Source of the DNA: Diplocarpon mali
Lineage: Eukaryota > Ascomycota > Leotiomycetes > Helotiales > Drepanopezizaceae
DNA length: 64,000 bases
Direction of reading: 5' to 3'
Assembly (NCBI GenBank): GCA_024741835.1
Contig: JAENRP010000021.1
Location: forward strand, 124,001 to 188,000
Part shown: piece after piece, positions 35,001 through 46,800 of the stretch
Numbering within the stretch: the stretch's first letter is position 1
How the letters are laid out: each line of letters begins with the position of its first letter
Translations under genes and position numbers: made by a program
The notes under the pieces: generated by a model
What the model was told of the DNA's origin: nothing
The model's input: the letters and a program-made list of their open reading frames with translations, nothing else
Databases searched by the model: none

Positions 35001-37700
35001 CTTATTAAGCGCGTTAGGTTCTTCCTCTTCTATTGTATAAATCAGGGTCTAGTCCATTCTTAAGTCTAGTAGGCAAATAATAGCTTTGCGTCGAGTTTGG
35101 ATATAAAGGGTTCTCCTATCTCTTTTTTCAAAGAGGTAATCTAGTTCTATAAGCGTAACCGACCCGATCTTAGTATTAGTCTAATAGAGGCTAATTTTAA
35201 AAGCTAGTCCTAAGATTATCGATATATTTATACTTATTAGTTAAAGGGTATTAATATTAAGTTCCTCTCTTTATCGTTTGTAATTAGCTAAGCAGGTATC
35301 GAAGTCCTATATTAGCATATCCTTAGACTTAGTCAGGGGGTCTTTAAGAGCTTTCGGCGGTCTAAGGATGCTAGTCTTATTAAGCTATCGCTAGTCTCTC
35401 CAGTCGGCGTCCTATTGATCTAATTAATAAATATCGGGCTAATATAGCTTCTTCCTTTTATAATCGACGATTATATCTTATTTAGCTAGCTACTTGCGAC
35501 TTAAGATCATATTATATAAGCCTAAGTCGGCGGCTAAGAAGAACTATCCTTTAAAGTTATATTTATTAATTGTAATATCTATTTATATAACCTATCGAAT
35601 AGCCTTGCTAGGTTATTTATTAAATCCTTATAAAGGGATCGGTCTCTTAAGGTAGTAAGTCGATAGCTTTAGCTATATAGTTAAGGAGAGGAGTATCTTG
35701 CGATTAATAATTCCTAAGGCATTGGCCCTATAGTCTATTAGGGCTATTAGGTCAGTATAGCGCCCTTTCTAATAGAGTCGGCACTAGGTTACAAATTGCT
35801 AGCTTCTAATTAGCTTAGATAGGTCGACCGATTCTTAGTATTAGTTGCGCTTTAAGAGTGATATTTGAAATCCTAAAGCGATTCGTTTCCTAATTCCTTT
35901 ATATTATCTATTATTTTAGCGTTATTCTCTGGTTTATTATAGCCTTTCTCTACTAGTATAATCTTATATTATTTAGGGCAGTCTTAGCTATAGTGCCCTT
36001 TTTATCTATATTTATAATAAGTATCGTCGGTCTTTAGGGTTCGGTCGTAAGAGGCGCGTTTATTATCTTTAGGTTCTAAAGGTCTAAGGGTAGTATTCAA
36101 TTCCTTTTAAAGACGGCTTAGGGCTTATTTGTAGTATATAGGTCTTATTTATTAAAAGGTAGAGGAGGGCTAGTTGGAAGTTTTAGCCTAATACTTATTT
36201 CGATTAAAGCATTATAGTAAAAGGCGGAGTTATCGATTCTTCTTATTTATAAACTATTCGGCCAAGTCTCTAAGGTAGTCGAACTTTTAATTAGAGAGTT
36301 ACTTTAATAAAGACACTTTTACCTTATTTTAAAGCGCTTTATATTAGTCGTTAGTCGACTTCCTTAGTTTAAAAGCTAGTTTGCAGAAGTCGGCCTAAAA
36401 GGCTATAAAGGGGGTATTTCCCTATTTAAGCTTTATCTAATCGTCTTTAGCTATTTATCGCTCGGTTTCTTTACTGACTCTATAGGCCCTTTATAAGATT
36501 CGGAATAGCTATATAGCTATCTCAATTTGTTTAATAGATCCTTTTATAAGCCGATCTCGGATTAAGCTTTAGGCGTCCCTTATTATTAAACTAGTAGTAT
36601 ATACTAAGGCAACTGATTTATTAAAGAACTCTATATAATTAACCTTTATCTTCTACTATATATTAAAGATCTAGTTTTTAACCTTTATATCCCCTTTGCT
36701 TAAAAAGGGGTTCGGATCCTTAATCTTTATTAAGCAGACCCGGCGACTAGGTTTAAGGGTTCGACTCTATCTTTTAAAGTCAAGGGTATTAGAATAAGGT
36801 TCCCTTTCGATAGGCTATTTAAGCTAAGTGGTAAAGGGATCTCTATAGGGATTTTCAAAGAGAGGTCGGCTTTATAGAGTAAGGGTAGCCAGCTAGCTGA
36901 TTGAGTTTATATATTATTGCTCTTTTGCTAAGTTCTTCTAATACGCGCTAGTCTTCTAGGTCGTTTTAAGCTCTTCTTACAGCTGTATAGTTATAGGTGC
37001 GGTCGCTTCCTTTATCTTTTAAATATAATTATAAAAACTCTAAACTACTGAATCTTATTATTTAATATATTAGTAGTAGTATTCTACTAGGCGTTCCTCT
37101 ACTGCTAGTCGATCCTTATATATAGTAGATCTCTTGCCCGCCTTGGTTTAAAACCTTAGTAATATAAAGAAGTCGTCTCTCTTAGCCTTTATATTAGCAT
37201 AAGAGATAGGTCGGATTAAGGCTTCTTATTTAAAGGAGGTTAATATATCTTCTATATTATATAAAGTTTGTTTTAAAGAGGAGGCTAGTCGAGGCTCGCT
37301 AGTAGAGTCGGCCAGTATAAGGGATTCGTCTTCTATAGGGTTTTAAAGGGTATCCTCTCTAATTAAGAGGTTGCTTGACTTAGGAGGTACTAGCGTTATT
37401 ATCTTAAGGTTGATTCTCTTAAAGTAAGAGGTCCTTATATGACGTTTTCGTCTTATCAAAGGCTATAGTCAGGAAATGCCTTAACTTATAGATTTTACAA
37501 TTTCTTTTAAAATCAGTCGAGAGCTATTAACTATCGATAGTTATTCTAACTAAGTCTATTAGCTCTTCTTTCGATTCTTAAGTTTAGAAAGGGACCAAAC
37601 GTCGAGGCTATTCTTTAAGTTGCTTTTGCATATTATAAGAGTCGGTTAGAAGAAGGGTCTTTAAAGGGGTACTAGTCCTTTGCTAAGTATATTATATCGC
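35001..37700 (-). pseudogene. Element B gag, zinc knuckle and protease region
   Basis: Minus-strand gag, with a decayed zinc knuckle at about 35,965-36,020 (TYYKYR.KGHYS.DCPK: a CCHC box in which two Cys codons read Tyr), then the protease region. No intact frame remains. Confidence 0.65.
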
Positions 37701-37735
37701 CTTATAAGGCCGGAGGGGGTATAAGCTTTAAATTA

Positions 37736-38029
37736 TATAATAGTAGAAGCAAGGTATAAGTCGATAAAGTTATTAAAATTAAGGCTGCTAAATTGTATAG
37801 AATTCAAAGCTAAGGAGTATATACAAAGTAGGGAGCCTTCCTTTTAATATGCTCTCCTTAGCCTACGACTCTTAGAAGTCGATTTCTACTAATAAGTTAT
37901 ATTCTGTCTATTAAAGGAAAGGTATAGTAAAGGTGCGGCGTATCTATTGCATCAGTCTATTTCGCCTCTGTTTCTACTCGGACAGTTCTCGTACTTTTGT
38001 CGCGACTATAGTACAACCGTGCCGTGACA
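37736..38029 (-). repeat. Element B 5' LTR
   Basis: 294 bp; inner left part A/T-shifted, outer right part retains C/G (ends GTGCCGTGACA). Confidence 0.93.
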
Positions 38030-38034
38030 CTCGC

Positions 38035-40030
38035 TCAATTGTATTAAGGTAAAAAGTGCACTTTCCTTAAAGGAACCCACTTATAGGTCCGGCCTAAGAG
38101 TCAATTTCTATAATATCACCTTTAAGATAATATAAAGTCTATCTTTGATTTTAGCTTTAAAGATCACTTTATAGTTGTTATTTATAAATTATATAAATTG
38201 ATTATTAAAAACTCTTATACAATTCAACTCTATATAGATCTTATAGCTAGATAAAAGATTAATGCTTAAGCTAAGCATAAGGAGAACATTTTGCAAAAGG
38301 AAAGAAATGCTAGTGATATTCATCTCTACTATACCTATCGAGTCTATATACAACTTTCTACTATTAACCTTAATAGAGCGCCTTTTTATTTTAATAAGCA
38401 GGCCTTTAAATAGGTAGGGTTTATTAATCATATATGCTATATAACTAGTATCATTATATTAATTGGATTTAAGAATCTTATAAAGATCGGCTTTTAAAAT
38501 GTAAGCATCTTTATTATAATTATCATCTAAATTATCAGAAGTGGATTTAAATTCAAATTACCTATTATTATTATTAAAGGTATTTACTAAAGTTTTAGCT
38601 AAATAGCCTTTTCCTTTGCCTTTCCTTAATAGTTGCAGCCTTTAGTAGGATAAAGGCAGTTTGCTTCTTGACTTCTGCTTTAATTGCTTCTTAATATTAA
38701 AGCTAGCGACTATATTAATCAGTTGCCTTTTAACTTTATAATTAGTAATATTATAAGCACTATTATAGAAGTAGTATCTCTGATAAGCTTAAGGGCTTAT
38801 CCCGCGCTCCTTCCTCTTCTTAAGCTTATCTTTGCCTTATAATATAGTATTTGCCGATTTAAAGCGTCCTTTAAGGTCTTACTTAATAGTTCAAAGGAGG
38901 TCGATCTTCTTATAGATCTTAAGGTTAGGTTAAATAAGAAGAGATTATTTTATAATAGCAAACTTAAAAGGGAGGCTATTAAGTAGGAAACTAAAAAGCT
39001 AAGTTTCCTTAAAAGTCATAGCTATCCTAGGATCTGCGGCTTTTACTCTCCTTCTCACTTTATATAGTATAAACTAGGCAAAGTCTATATTTATATCTAT
39101 ATCCTTACTATCTTTGTCTTTTCTATATTAAAATAAAGTGATCTACTATAGTAGATATTAAGTATTAAAGGCAGTTGTTTAAAAGTATTTTACCTTTAAA
39201 GTATCTTATCTTATCTTCGCATTATTATAAACTTAAATAAAATCTCGATCTTTATCGCTTAAACCTCTATTGATCTTAAGCTTACATTTGGCTAAGGCCA
39301 GCCTATATTCCTTCTCCTTTTCTATATTTAAAATCTGCCTTTAAGATTCTTGGTTATTATCTATTAAAGCTTTTAAGCTAAGCTTATTTAATATATTTAG
39401 CAAATCCTTAGCAGTTGTATTAGCTATTAAAGTAGAAGTAGACGAATCGGTAGAAGGAGTATAAAGGGCTATTCTCGCGTATTTAATAAGTATCTTTTGA
39501 ATCGCTATTTCGATGCCTTTGCTCTTAAAGTAAAGCTCTAAATCGTTGAACCATTGTTGCCAGTTCTTTTAAAAGAGTTAGAGGTCTTTAGGTCTAGTGT
39601 TTCGGTCGGAATCAGAAGCTATTACCGTTTCGAATAGAATTGCATTTAAAAATCAAATAAATTAAATAGTTAAAGGCACTCCTCCTATCGAAAAGTCGAA
39701 ATGATTAAATAGCGGGTATTATAGAAGTATTAAATGGGGAGGAAGTCCTCTTGTCGAAAAGGGTTTTTTAAGCTATAACGCAAGGAATCACACCTCCTAT
39801 AAAATATAGTAAAGCAAGGAATCACACCTCTTGTAGTACCAAAGGGGTTATAGAGCAAGGAATCACACCTTTTGCAATATAGGTTAGCTAAATAAGGAAT
39901 CATACCTTCTATTCGCCGATTGCTTACCTCTTACTATAAGTCTTATTCAACTTCCTACTAATAGTTGCAGCGCAAGTACTTTCTAAGGGAAGTTAATAAT
40001 CTATTATCGGTCTATCTAAGGCTTATAACC
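38035..40030 (-). pseudogene. Copia-1 gag, protease and 5' leader
   Basis: Homologue of 49.28-51.25 kb in Copia-2. The 80-codon frame 38189-38431 (INKPYLFKGLLIKIKRRSIK...) is the protease/post-protease part. Gag follows to about 39.7 kb. The 5' leader (39,780-39,920) holds four copies of a GCAAGGAATCACACCT-type repeat. Next to the LTR stands the PBS-like GGTTATAAGCC on the minus strand. Confidence 0.82.
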
Positions 40031-40225
40031 TATTAAGCTTAAGTAAGTCGGCGCAGTAGGTATAGGAAACTTCTAAAGGTCAATAGTCGATATATTAGTA
40101 AGAGTTAAGGAAGGAAGGTTACCCCTTTCTTACCTACAGCTATATACATATCAATATCCTACTAACTAAGCAGTAGGGTCATATGATAATACATCGGAGT
40201 GATGGCTATATCACCCATCTCAACA
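40031..40225 (-). repeat. Copia-1 5' LTR
   Basis: 195 bp; outer right end retains C/G (TGGCTATATCACCCATCTC), inner left part A/T-shifted. Confidence 0.94.
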
Positions 40226-40230
40226 TTTAA

Positions 40231-43200
40231 TAGTATTAGCAAGGGCTTTAAGTAGTCCCTTTATACGATTCTTTAGTAACTTTGAGATTTTAAATTCCTA
40301 ATCTCCTAATGCCTTCCTTCTTTAAATCGTTTGCTAAAAGGGTGCTTCTTTAAGTCCTACTATCCTTTTAAAGGCTTTAGTAGAAAGCTTTAATATTATA
40401 AGCGGTTAAAAGACTGCGCTCTATCCTTTACCTAACTATTAATTGCAACTTTAATAATTATATAAACTATTAAATAGTCCTTCTTATCTTCCTTTATCTA
40501 TTCGTTCGCTTAAAAGGTTAATATAAACTCTTATATATATAAAGAGTAGGGTAAATCAATATTGCTTTAAAAGAGCATATGCTTTAAAATAGTAGTATAT
40601 ACTTTTAAAGTCTCCTATTACTTAACGCTTAAGCGTCTTATCCTCTTTTACTTAAAAAGAGGGAGTTCCTCCTTACGCTTTTCTCTATAAGTCTCTTCCT
40701 TTATTTTTATTATTACTAAAGGTTCTTTTAAAAGTTTAGGTAGCTCTATCTCTTAAGCCTATAGTCTTTAAGCTAGTATTATAACTTAAGGTATTATATT
40801 ATTAAGGCCTACTCCTTTTATTAAGTCGCTTCTTATAAGACTATTAAAGCTCTTCCTAAATCTTAGTAGTAGTACCTTTAGCCTTTTACCAAAGTTTATT
40901 AAAGCTTGCCTTTATAACTAAAGACTTTATCTTAAAGCCCTTAAGCTATCTCTATTCCTATATAGAATAGCAGCTAAAGATTTGCCGATCGCCTTATAGA
41001 ACTTATCTCTAAAGACTCCTTTAAAGTCGTCTATAGTTTCTTCTTTAATAGGGCCTTTATAAAGAATCATTACCTTTAAGCTCTAGTCGCTATTTGCCTT
41101 TTTAAAGACTGGCAAAGTGGCTTCTAGTTCGCTTGCTTCTACCCTTAAGTTTCTAAGTAGGTCTCTTAGAGAATTTGGATTTAAGTTAAGGCCTTCTATA
41201 TTATTAGTTAGAGGCTATAGAGCAGCGTCGGTCTATAATATAGGCTCTTCTTATATAGCGGCTTCTTCTGCAGCGATTGCGTTCGGCCTTGCGATAAGCT
41301 CCGATTCTTCGAAAATGCCTTCGAACTTAGCGTCTTAAGCTCCTTCTCTCTCTCTAATTAATTAGAGGGTTATCTTAAGTTCTTAGCGCAATATAGGGTT
41401 TATATACTTAGCTTTTGGACTATAAAAAAGAGACTTATCAAATTCGATATTATAAGTTATTATTACTTACTAAAATATAAGAACTTAGATTTTATAAATA
41501 TTAAAGGTAATATATCTAATTAAATAACCTAAGTGCCTTTGTAATTCAATTTTAAAGGTTTGGCAGTCCCTTCCCGCCTCCTTCTCCTTAATTAAAGGGT
41601 ATACGCAAGCGCTATATATATAAACGCAACTCTAGTTAGGCTTTAAGCTTACTATTATCTACTTAATAAGCAGCGGCTTATAGAATCGAAAATACTACTT
41701 AAACCAACTATAGAAAGCCTTGCTTAATAAGATCATCTTCTTCCTAGCGAGTAGGGAGATATTATAAAGGTATATAGCAGCCTTTATAACCTTTAGCCAA
41801 AGGCTTATTAAAAGCCTAGCGTAGATCCTCATTTTAATAAAGCGTTTAATCAACTCCTTTCTTACTTGCTCTGCGCTTCTATTAGGTTAGTATATATAGG
41901 TAAGAGTAAGCTTTAAATTAATTCCCTCCTCTTTTACCTATCTCTAGTACTTTATAAGAGAGTCTTCCCTTAAGGAGATTATTAAAGTATTATTATCTTA
42001 TCTAATCTTATAAATAGAAAGCCTATATTAGCATTTTACCTATGCTTTAAAGGCCTAAAGGACCTTTATAACTATATCTCTACCCTTTAATCTTAATAGG
42101 AACGTCTAAAGTATACTACTATACTTATCCTTAATTAAAAGAACCTATAAGTAACTATTATATAAGTTGTTTAAAAAGTTAAAGAGATCCTAGGAGATCT
42201 TAAAGAAGGGCCTTAAAGATCGGTTCTTAAAGGTAGCGTAAGAAATAACTTACCTAATAGACGCTATTACGTATATAAGGCACTTTAGCCTTTATATTCC
42301 CTTGATCTTTACTCCTTTAGTGCACTTAACTAGCGCTTAAAGAGCCTCTACGCCTAGGTGGCTAGCGCAAAGGTACTAAGTATATATATTATTATCCTAT
42401 ACCTTAGTAGGTATATAGCTAGATTAGAACCTATTATAAAGCATTATCTTAGCTATAAGAAACGCTATTAAGGTAGAGAAGTTATATTAAAGCATATTTA
42501 AAAGATCTAAATAGTTAATAGGCTTATATTTAAAGAAAATGAGATTATAGTAACGCTTTAACTAAGCTTGCTTTATAGAATTTTCAATACTCTTAAAGCG
42601 CAAAGTAAGGTCTACCTTAGAGTATTAAAAACCCTTATCCGCAAGGAGCCTTTTTAAAATAATATTAGTAGTAAACTCCTTTATAATAATAATATTGCGT
42701 AGCATTATTCTTATAAGAGAGCTATTATATTATAAAAGAGAGTCTACTATATATCTATTACCTCTCTTAATAATTAAGAGTCTTAAGGTACTTGCTTTAA
42801 TATATTACTATAAGTTGCTAAAAGGCTTAAAGGTGCCTGCGATAAGTAAATCCTTTAAATTAATAATATGAGTAATTGCGCAATTATTAAAAAGCGTACT
42901 TAAGGAAAGCGGGTAGCGTTCTAGCTTAAAGAGGTGGTAGATATTAAACGATTCTTCAAAAGCGTTAAAGGCAAAGGGATCTATTATTATAAAGACTGGT
43001 GAGTTCTTCCTTTTACTACCTGAACTATCCTCCTTAAAGGCTGAAGCCTTTCCCTTAAATTTGTCAATTGCTATTACTATAATATCATTCTCCTTAAGCT
43101 ATACTTAAAGACCTTTGAACTAGTCTCCTGCGTTTAATGCCTTTTGTATTTATAGGACTTCCTTTTGCAAAGGGAGAACCTTTATATTTTCCTTGCGCCT

Positions 43201-43524
43201 ATCTATAATATATAATAGTTTCCGATAGTCCTAGGGCTTCTAATAGTGATTTTTAAAACCTCTATAAGGGCACTTAGGCCTGATCTCCCTTCTAGAGCTT
43301 ATAGAGCGATTTTAGGAGCTGTTTGCTAAAGCCTGCGAAAGGGTTTCGGCATTTAAAAGAGACTCTTAAGTAGTAAAAACTACTAGTCCTTTATTATCAA
43401 TTGCTTTATTAGATTTAATACCCGCTAAGGTATAGCTTAGCTGTATTAGGTTATACTTGCATAAGGTTCCTATTTACTTATTAATGATAATTTCCTCCTT
43501 TAAGCGAGTCGCCTAACTCGGATT
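40231..43524 (-). pseudogene. Element F zinc knuckle, protease, integrase and RT start (Copia)
   Basis: Minus strand, reading past stops. Zinc knuckle near 43,300 (KCPYRGFKNHYQKPQDY, once C-P-Y-C..H..C). Copia-type protease site near 42,870 (LFNNCAITHIINLKDLL, cf. F-D-N-G-A-x-x-H). HHCC finger near 42,350-42,260 (ASHLGVEALQALVKCTKGVK, then CLIYVIAS). Integrase core 42,220-41,640: PFFKISWDLFNFLNNLYNSY holds the first D; then QDNNTLIISL and WVKEEGINLKLTLTY; then ARLLISLWLKVIKAAIYLYN. After that comes HLGYLIRYITFNIYKI, the block downstream of Copia integrases. RT begins at the left end and continues at 18,880. All frames are broken. Confidence 0.85.
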
Positions 43525-43839
43525 TGTAACGGCACAGAACCGCCGAGATGCGAGATCAAGTATAGGAGCAAGAAGTAGTGCAAAAGGCGTATTCTATAGG
43601 TCTAATACAAAGGAAACGAAGAAGTTAGAGAGCCCTTTCTATAAGAGAGCCCTTCTCCCTTATATATATAAGCAGCTCCAAGCTCTTTGCCCGTTTATAT
43701 AATATTATGTAAGAATATCCTTTTATACCTTTAAGGTCGATTCGAAATAACCCTATATCGAATCGAGATTGCAAAACTTTAAAACGCTATAATACCGTAC
43801 TCCTAGGTAATTGCACTAATTGGAGATGCAGCTGTTATA
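43525..43839 (-). repeat. Element D 3' LTR
   Basis: 315 bp; outer left part unmutated (TGTAACGGCACAGAACCGCC), inner part mostly A/T-shifted. Confidence 0.94.
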
Positions 43840-45090
43840 CTACCCTCCTCCTTTAAGAACGCTTACTTATAAGCGTTAATAGGTTATGACGATTTTCGTA
43901 TAGTAATATGCTTAGCGCATTATTATAAGAACGGTACTATTCTATATTTGGTTTAGCGCGAGTCGCATTATATACTCAAATTTGTTTTTCCTTTTATAAG
44001 ATCTTCCTTCCTTAGTATAATAACTATATATAACTGCATAGGTCCCCTACTCCTACTACTATAGCGCAGGGCTAATGCATAATAGTAGAAATAATTACTA
44101 CTACTACTACTAACTACTATAAGTAAGTTTGCCCTAATCTAAGGTCGAATCGCGTTTAATATACGTAGTGCTAATTCCCCTGCTATTAGGCGCCCTCGCG
44201 GTAGCCTACCGCGTTTATTACTACTAGTATATATAGCGCCTTATGCGCAATATTACGCATAAGTGCGAATTTAAGTTTAAATATAGTAAAAAGTGCTACT
44301 AGTACTAGGAGCAGAAGGCAAAATACATCCTTATAAGTACCTTGAATCGACTCTTTAGTTCTATTTGCGCTAACGCTTATTTATAGCTTCCCTTTTATAT
44401 TAAGGAGGAGTTCGCAGTACTATCTACGGCCCTTAAGGAGTAGCAAGGGAAGGCTGCTTAGCAGTAAGAGGAGGATAATAGTAGCGATAATAATAATGCG
44501 CGGGCGGTTTCGGTAGGGAATTGTAAAATGCTCTATTAAAAGGCGGTCCAGCGCGCCTAGGTCCTTATCAACCTCCTACTAATAGCTAGTGCAAAGGCTT
44601 TGACTAGCCACTTTTAAATCGAGCGTACTAGCCTTATAGAGCTTTGCTTTATAGCTAAGGCTATAGTAAGCCAGCTAAAGGAGGTCTAAGCGATAGTTAC
44701 TATAAATTAAACTTAAATTAATATCAAATCAATCGCTAACTTTCTAATAGAAGTGCGGCAACCTTATTAAGTTCTAATTAGCAAGGTTAAAGTAATCCAG
44801 CTAAACTATACTAAGCCTCCTAAGGTCTATTGCTATATTAGTAAAGCAGACTACTATAGCGGTAAAGTCTCTTATAAAAGGAAGGAGGCTTATAATAATA
44901 AGGGTAGCATTAGGCGCAGCGGCTAGTAAGGCGGCGCTAGCGGCGGTAAGAGGAGGTCAGGGTCGTTTTAAGCGGGGGCATAGATAGGAGGCGAGCTCTA
45001 GCTTTAGAATAGAGTTAGAGCTTATCTCTTTAAGCGCAAAGGAGGAAGGGTTAAAGGAGTTATAAAAGGAGGGGGCAGTAGGCCTAGTAT
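43840..45090 (+). pseudogene. Element D antisense frame with Cys pairs, unknown
   Basis: Opposite in orientation to the rest of D. Reading past TAG/TAA from about 44,240 to 45,010 on the plus strand gives a continuous protein: MRNITHKCEFKFKYSKKCY, then YILISTLNRLFSS, QLPFYIKEEFAVLSTALKE, LINLLLIASAKALTSHF, IKSIANFLIEVRQPY and YKRKEAYNNKGSIRRSG. The stops fall at positions where Gln/Arg/Trp would fit, as expected of RIP on real coding DNA. The N-terminal Cys-x-rich stretch (KCEF...KKCY) resembles a decayed zinc-binding box. The basic Gly-rich tail (GGASGGKRRSGSF) is polar. Function unknown; it may be an accessory antisense gene of the element. Confidence 0.5.
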
Positions 45091-45099
45091 TATTATTTT

Positions 45100-46800
45100 T
45101 ATATTTTTTATTATTTTTCTCCTTTTTTTTTTTTTATATTTTTAAATTTATTTACTAACCTATTTCGCATCTAGTCTATTATCTTTTAAGTGACTATAAT
45201 CATCTATACCGCTTTCCTAAGCCTTTAGCTAAGCTTATAAGTTCTAAAGTAGTCCTAGCTTTATAAGATTGGCCTAATAAAAGTCGCAAATCTTATATAA
45301 GGATCTTGCAAAATTTAAAGTGCGATATTAATTAGGATTAAGATTATAACTAATCCATTTGACCTAGTACTCTAAGTTCTCTTAAGATAAGCGTATATCT
45401 AGTATCTTAAATACTTTATATTCTTCTTATCCTACGATCTTTTTTATAATAGGCTAAGGTTATTCTTAACTTAGCAAAGGGTTCTATAAATCTTTAAATA
45501 GTAGCTTTAGTATAAAGATATTATATATTATAGAACTTATAAGCAGCTTAATTTAATATAAATTGCCTACCTTCTTAAGAACCTTAAAAGGACTATCCTA
45601 TTAATTAGCCAGTTTCTTACTAAGGTAATAGTTCTTAAGATTTTTTATCAAAAGGTAGACTATATCTTTAGGTTTTTAATTAATCTCCCTTTAGTATTAA
45701 TTTATAAACTTATATATTTTCTCTTAGGCGCGTTTTATATTACCTTTTGCTACCTCTTAAGCTAAGTGCATCCTCTTTGCTACTAGCCTAGCCTCTGCTT
45801 AGTTCAATCTCTCTTATAAGTTAGAAGGTTTTAAAGAGATCTAATCCTAACTTATCTAAGGTGCAATTCCATACTTAAGCTAATATAAAGTTATACTAAT
45901 AGAAGCATAAAGGAGGGTAGATTGCGTATAATCTATTAATAGAATCAGCTTACTTTAATTATCTTAATAGTAATTAATAAAAGGCTATAGCCTTAAATTA
46001 ATATACTTATTTATAATCTTTGTTTAGCCGTCAGTTTCCTTATAGTACGCTATAAAGAGTTTAATTTTAATACTAATAATATAATAGAACTCTTTTTAAA
46101 ATAAGGAGACGAATTAAGGACCTTGGTCTAAGGTGATTGTCTCTAGAGTATGGCCGAATCGATAGATCTATTAAACAAATAATCGGGCGGTTCTTTAAGC
46201 GTCGATATCCTTTTAATAAGGGATTATAATAGTACTCTTACTAAGTCGGTCTATAAAAACTAGGATTCGATCAAAACCGTGCTTATTAAGAGGGAAATCC
46301 TTAAAATCTATATATAAGTACTATATAAGATAGTTAGGAATAGGGAGGAGTTGCAAAAGGCCTTATTATTTAGTTATCTTTAAATATAAGAATTAATAAG
46401 GTCTGCAGTTTGTAACGAATCTTTTGCAATCCGAACCTATCCTAACCTAATAGTACTTAAGAGTAAGAAGCTAGTAAGTCTTTAAGCTATTAAGGTGCGC
46501 GCTTAAAGGTTGGTTATAAGCTTCTTAAATTAGATAAGTGTATAAGGGAGTATTATAGTATATGTAAAGACGCTTCTTAAAGTAAAGCAATCTGTCTTTT
46601 AAAGAGTAATTCTTAAGAAGGTTGGCGCGAATCTCTTAAAAGGATTTGCAGTTATTTTAATAAAGCTTCTTAATTAAATCAAAGGAATCCTTAGGTTAAT
46701 TTAAGGTCGAATTAAGAGTATCGGTTAATATTAGGGTAAAGGTACCTTCGGCAGATTCGGCGAGAAATTTATCAGCTAGTTTAGTATTAATTCGAAGGTT
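45100..46800 (-). pseudogene. Element D integrase and chromodomain
   Basis: Chromodomain at about 45,180-45,430 on the minus strand: EEYKVFKILDIRLS.ENLEY, then VKWISYNLNPN and NFARSLYKICDFY. Integrase: ETDGQTKIINKYINLRLQPF, then INYYQDN at about 45,960-46,050, followed by the usual downstream SLLYASISITLY-like block. Broken by stops. Confidence 0.85.

Larger units (their letters stand above)
29962..38029 (-). mobile_element. Element B: Gypsy chromovirus nested in Copia-1
   Basis: 8,068 bp. LTRs of 294 bp (29962-30255, 37736-38029) with complementary ends (TGTGACGG...CCGTGACA after allowing G-to-A). Target duplication CTTGC (29957-29961) and CTCGC (38030-38034), differing by one C/T transition. 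Minus-strand order: gag with zinc knuckle, protease, RT, RNase H, integrase, chromodomain, then an extra coiled-coil-like reading frame before the polypurine tract and 3' LTR. RIP-type stops throughout. Confidence 0.93.
18881..40225 (-). mobile_element. Copia-1: Copia LTR retrotransposon nested in F, itself hosting A and B
   Basis: LTRs of 195 bp (18881-19075 and 40031-40225) flanked by a perfect TTTAA duplication (18876-18880 and 40226-40230). Net length after removing A and B with their TSDs is 6,102 bp, nearly the 6,098 bp of Copia-2, with which it shares LTR, PBS, 5' leader repeats, gag, protease and polymerase. It reads on the minus strand. Comparison with Copia-2 confirms both internal insertion sites: the words on either side of A and of B are continuous in Copia-2. 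Confidence 0.95.

Noticed and set aside
41117..41338. 73-codon plus-strand frame
   Set aside because: Antisense to the degenerate Copia coding region of element F.
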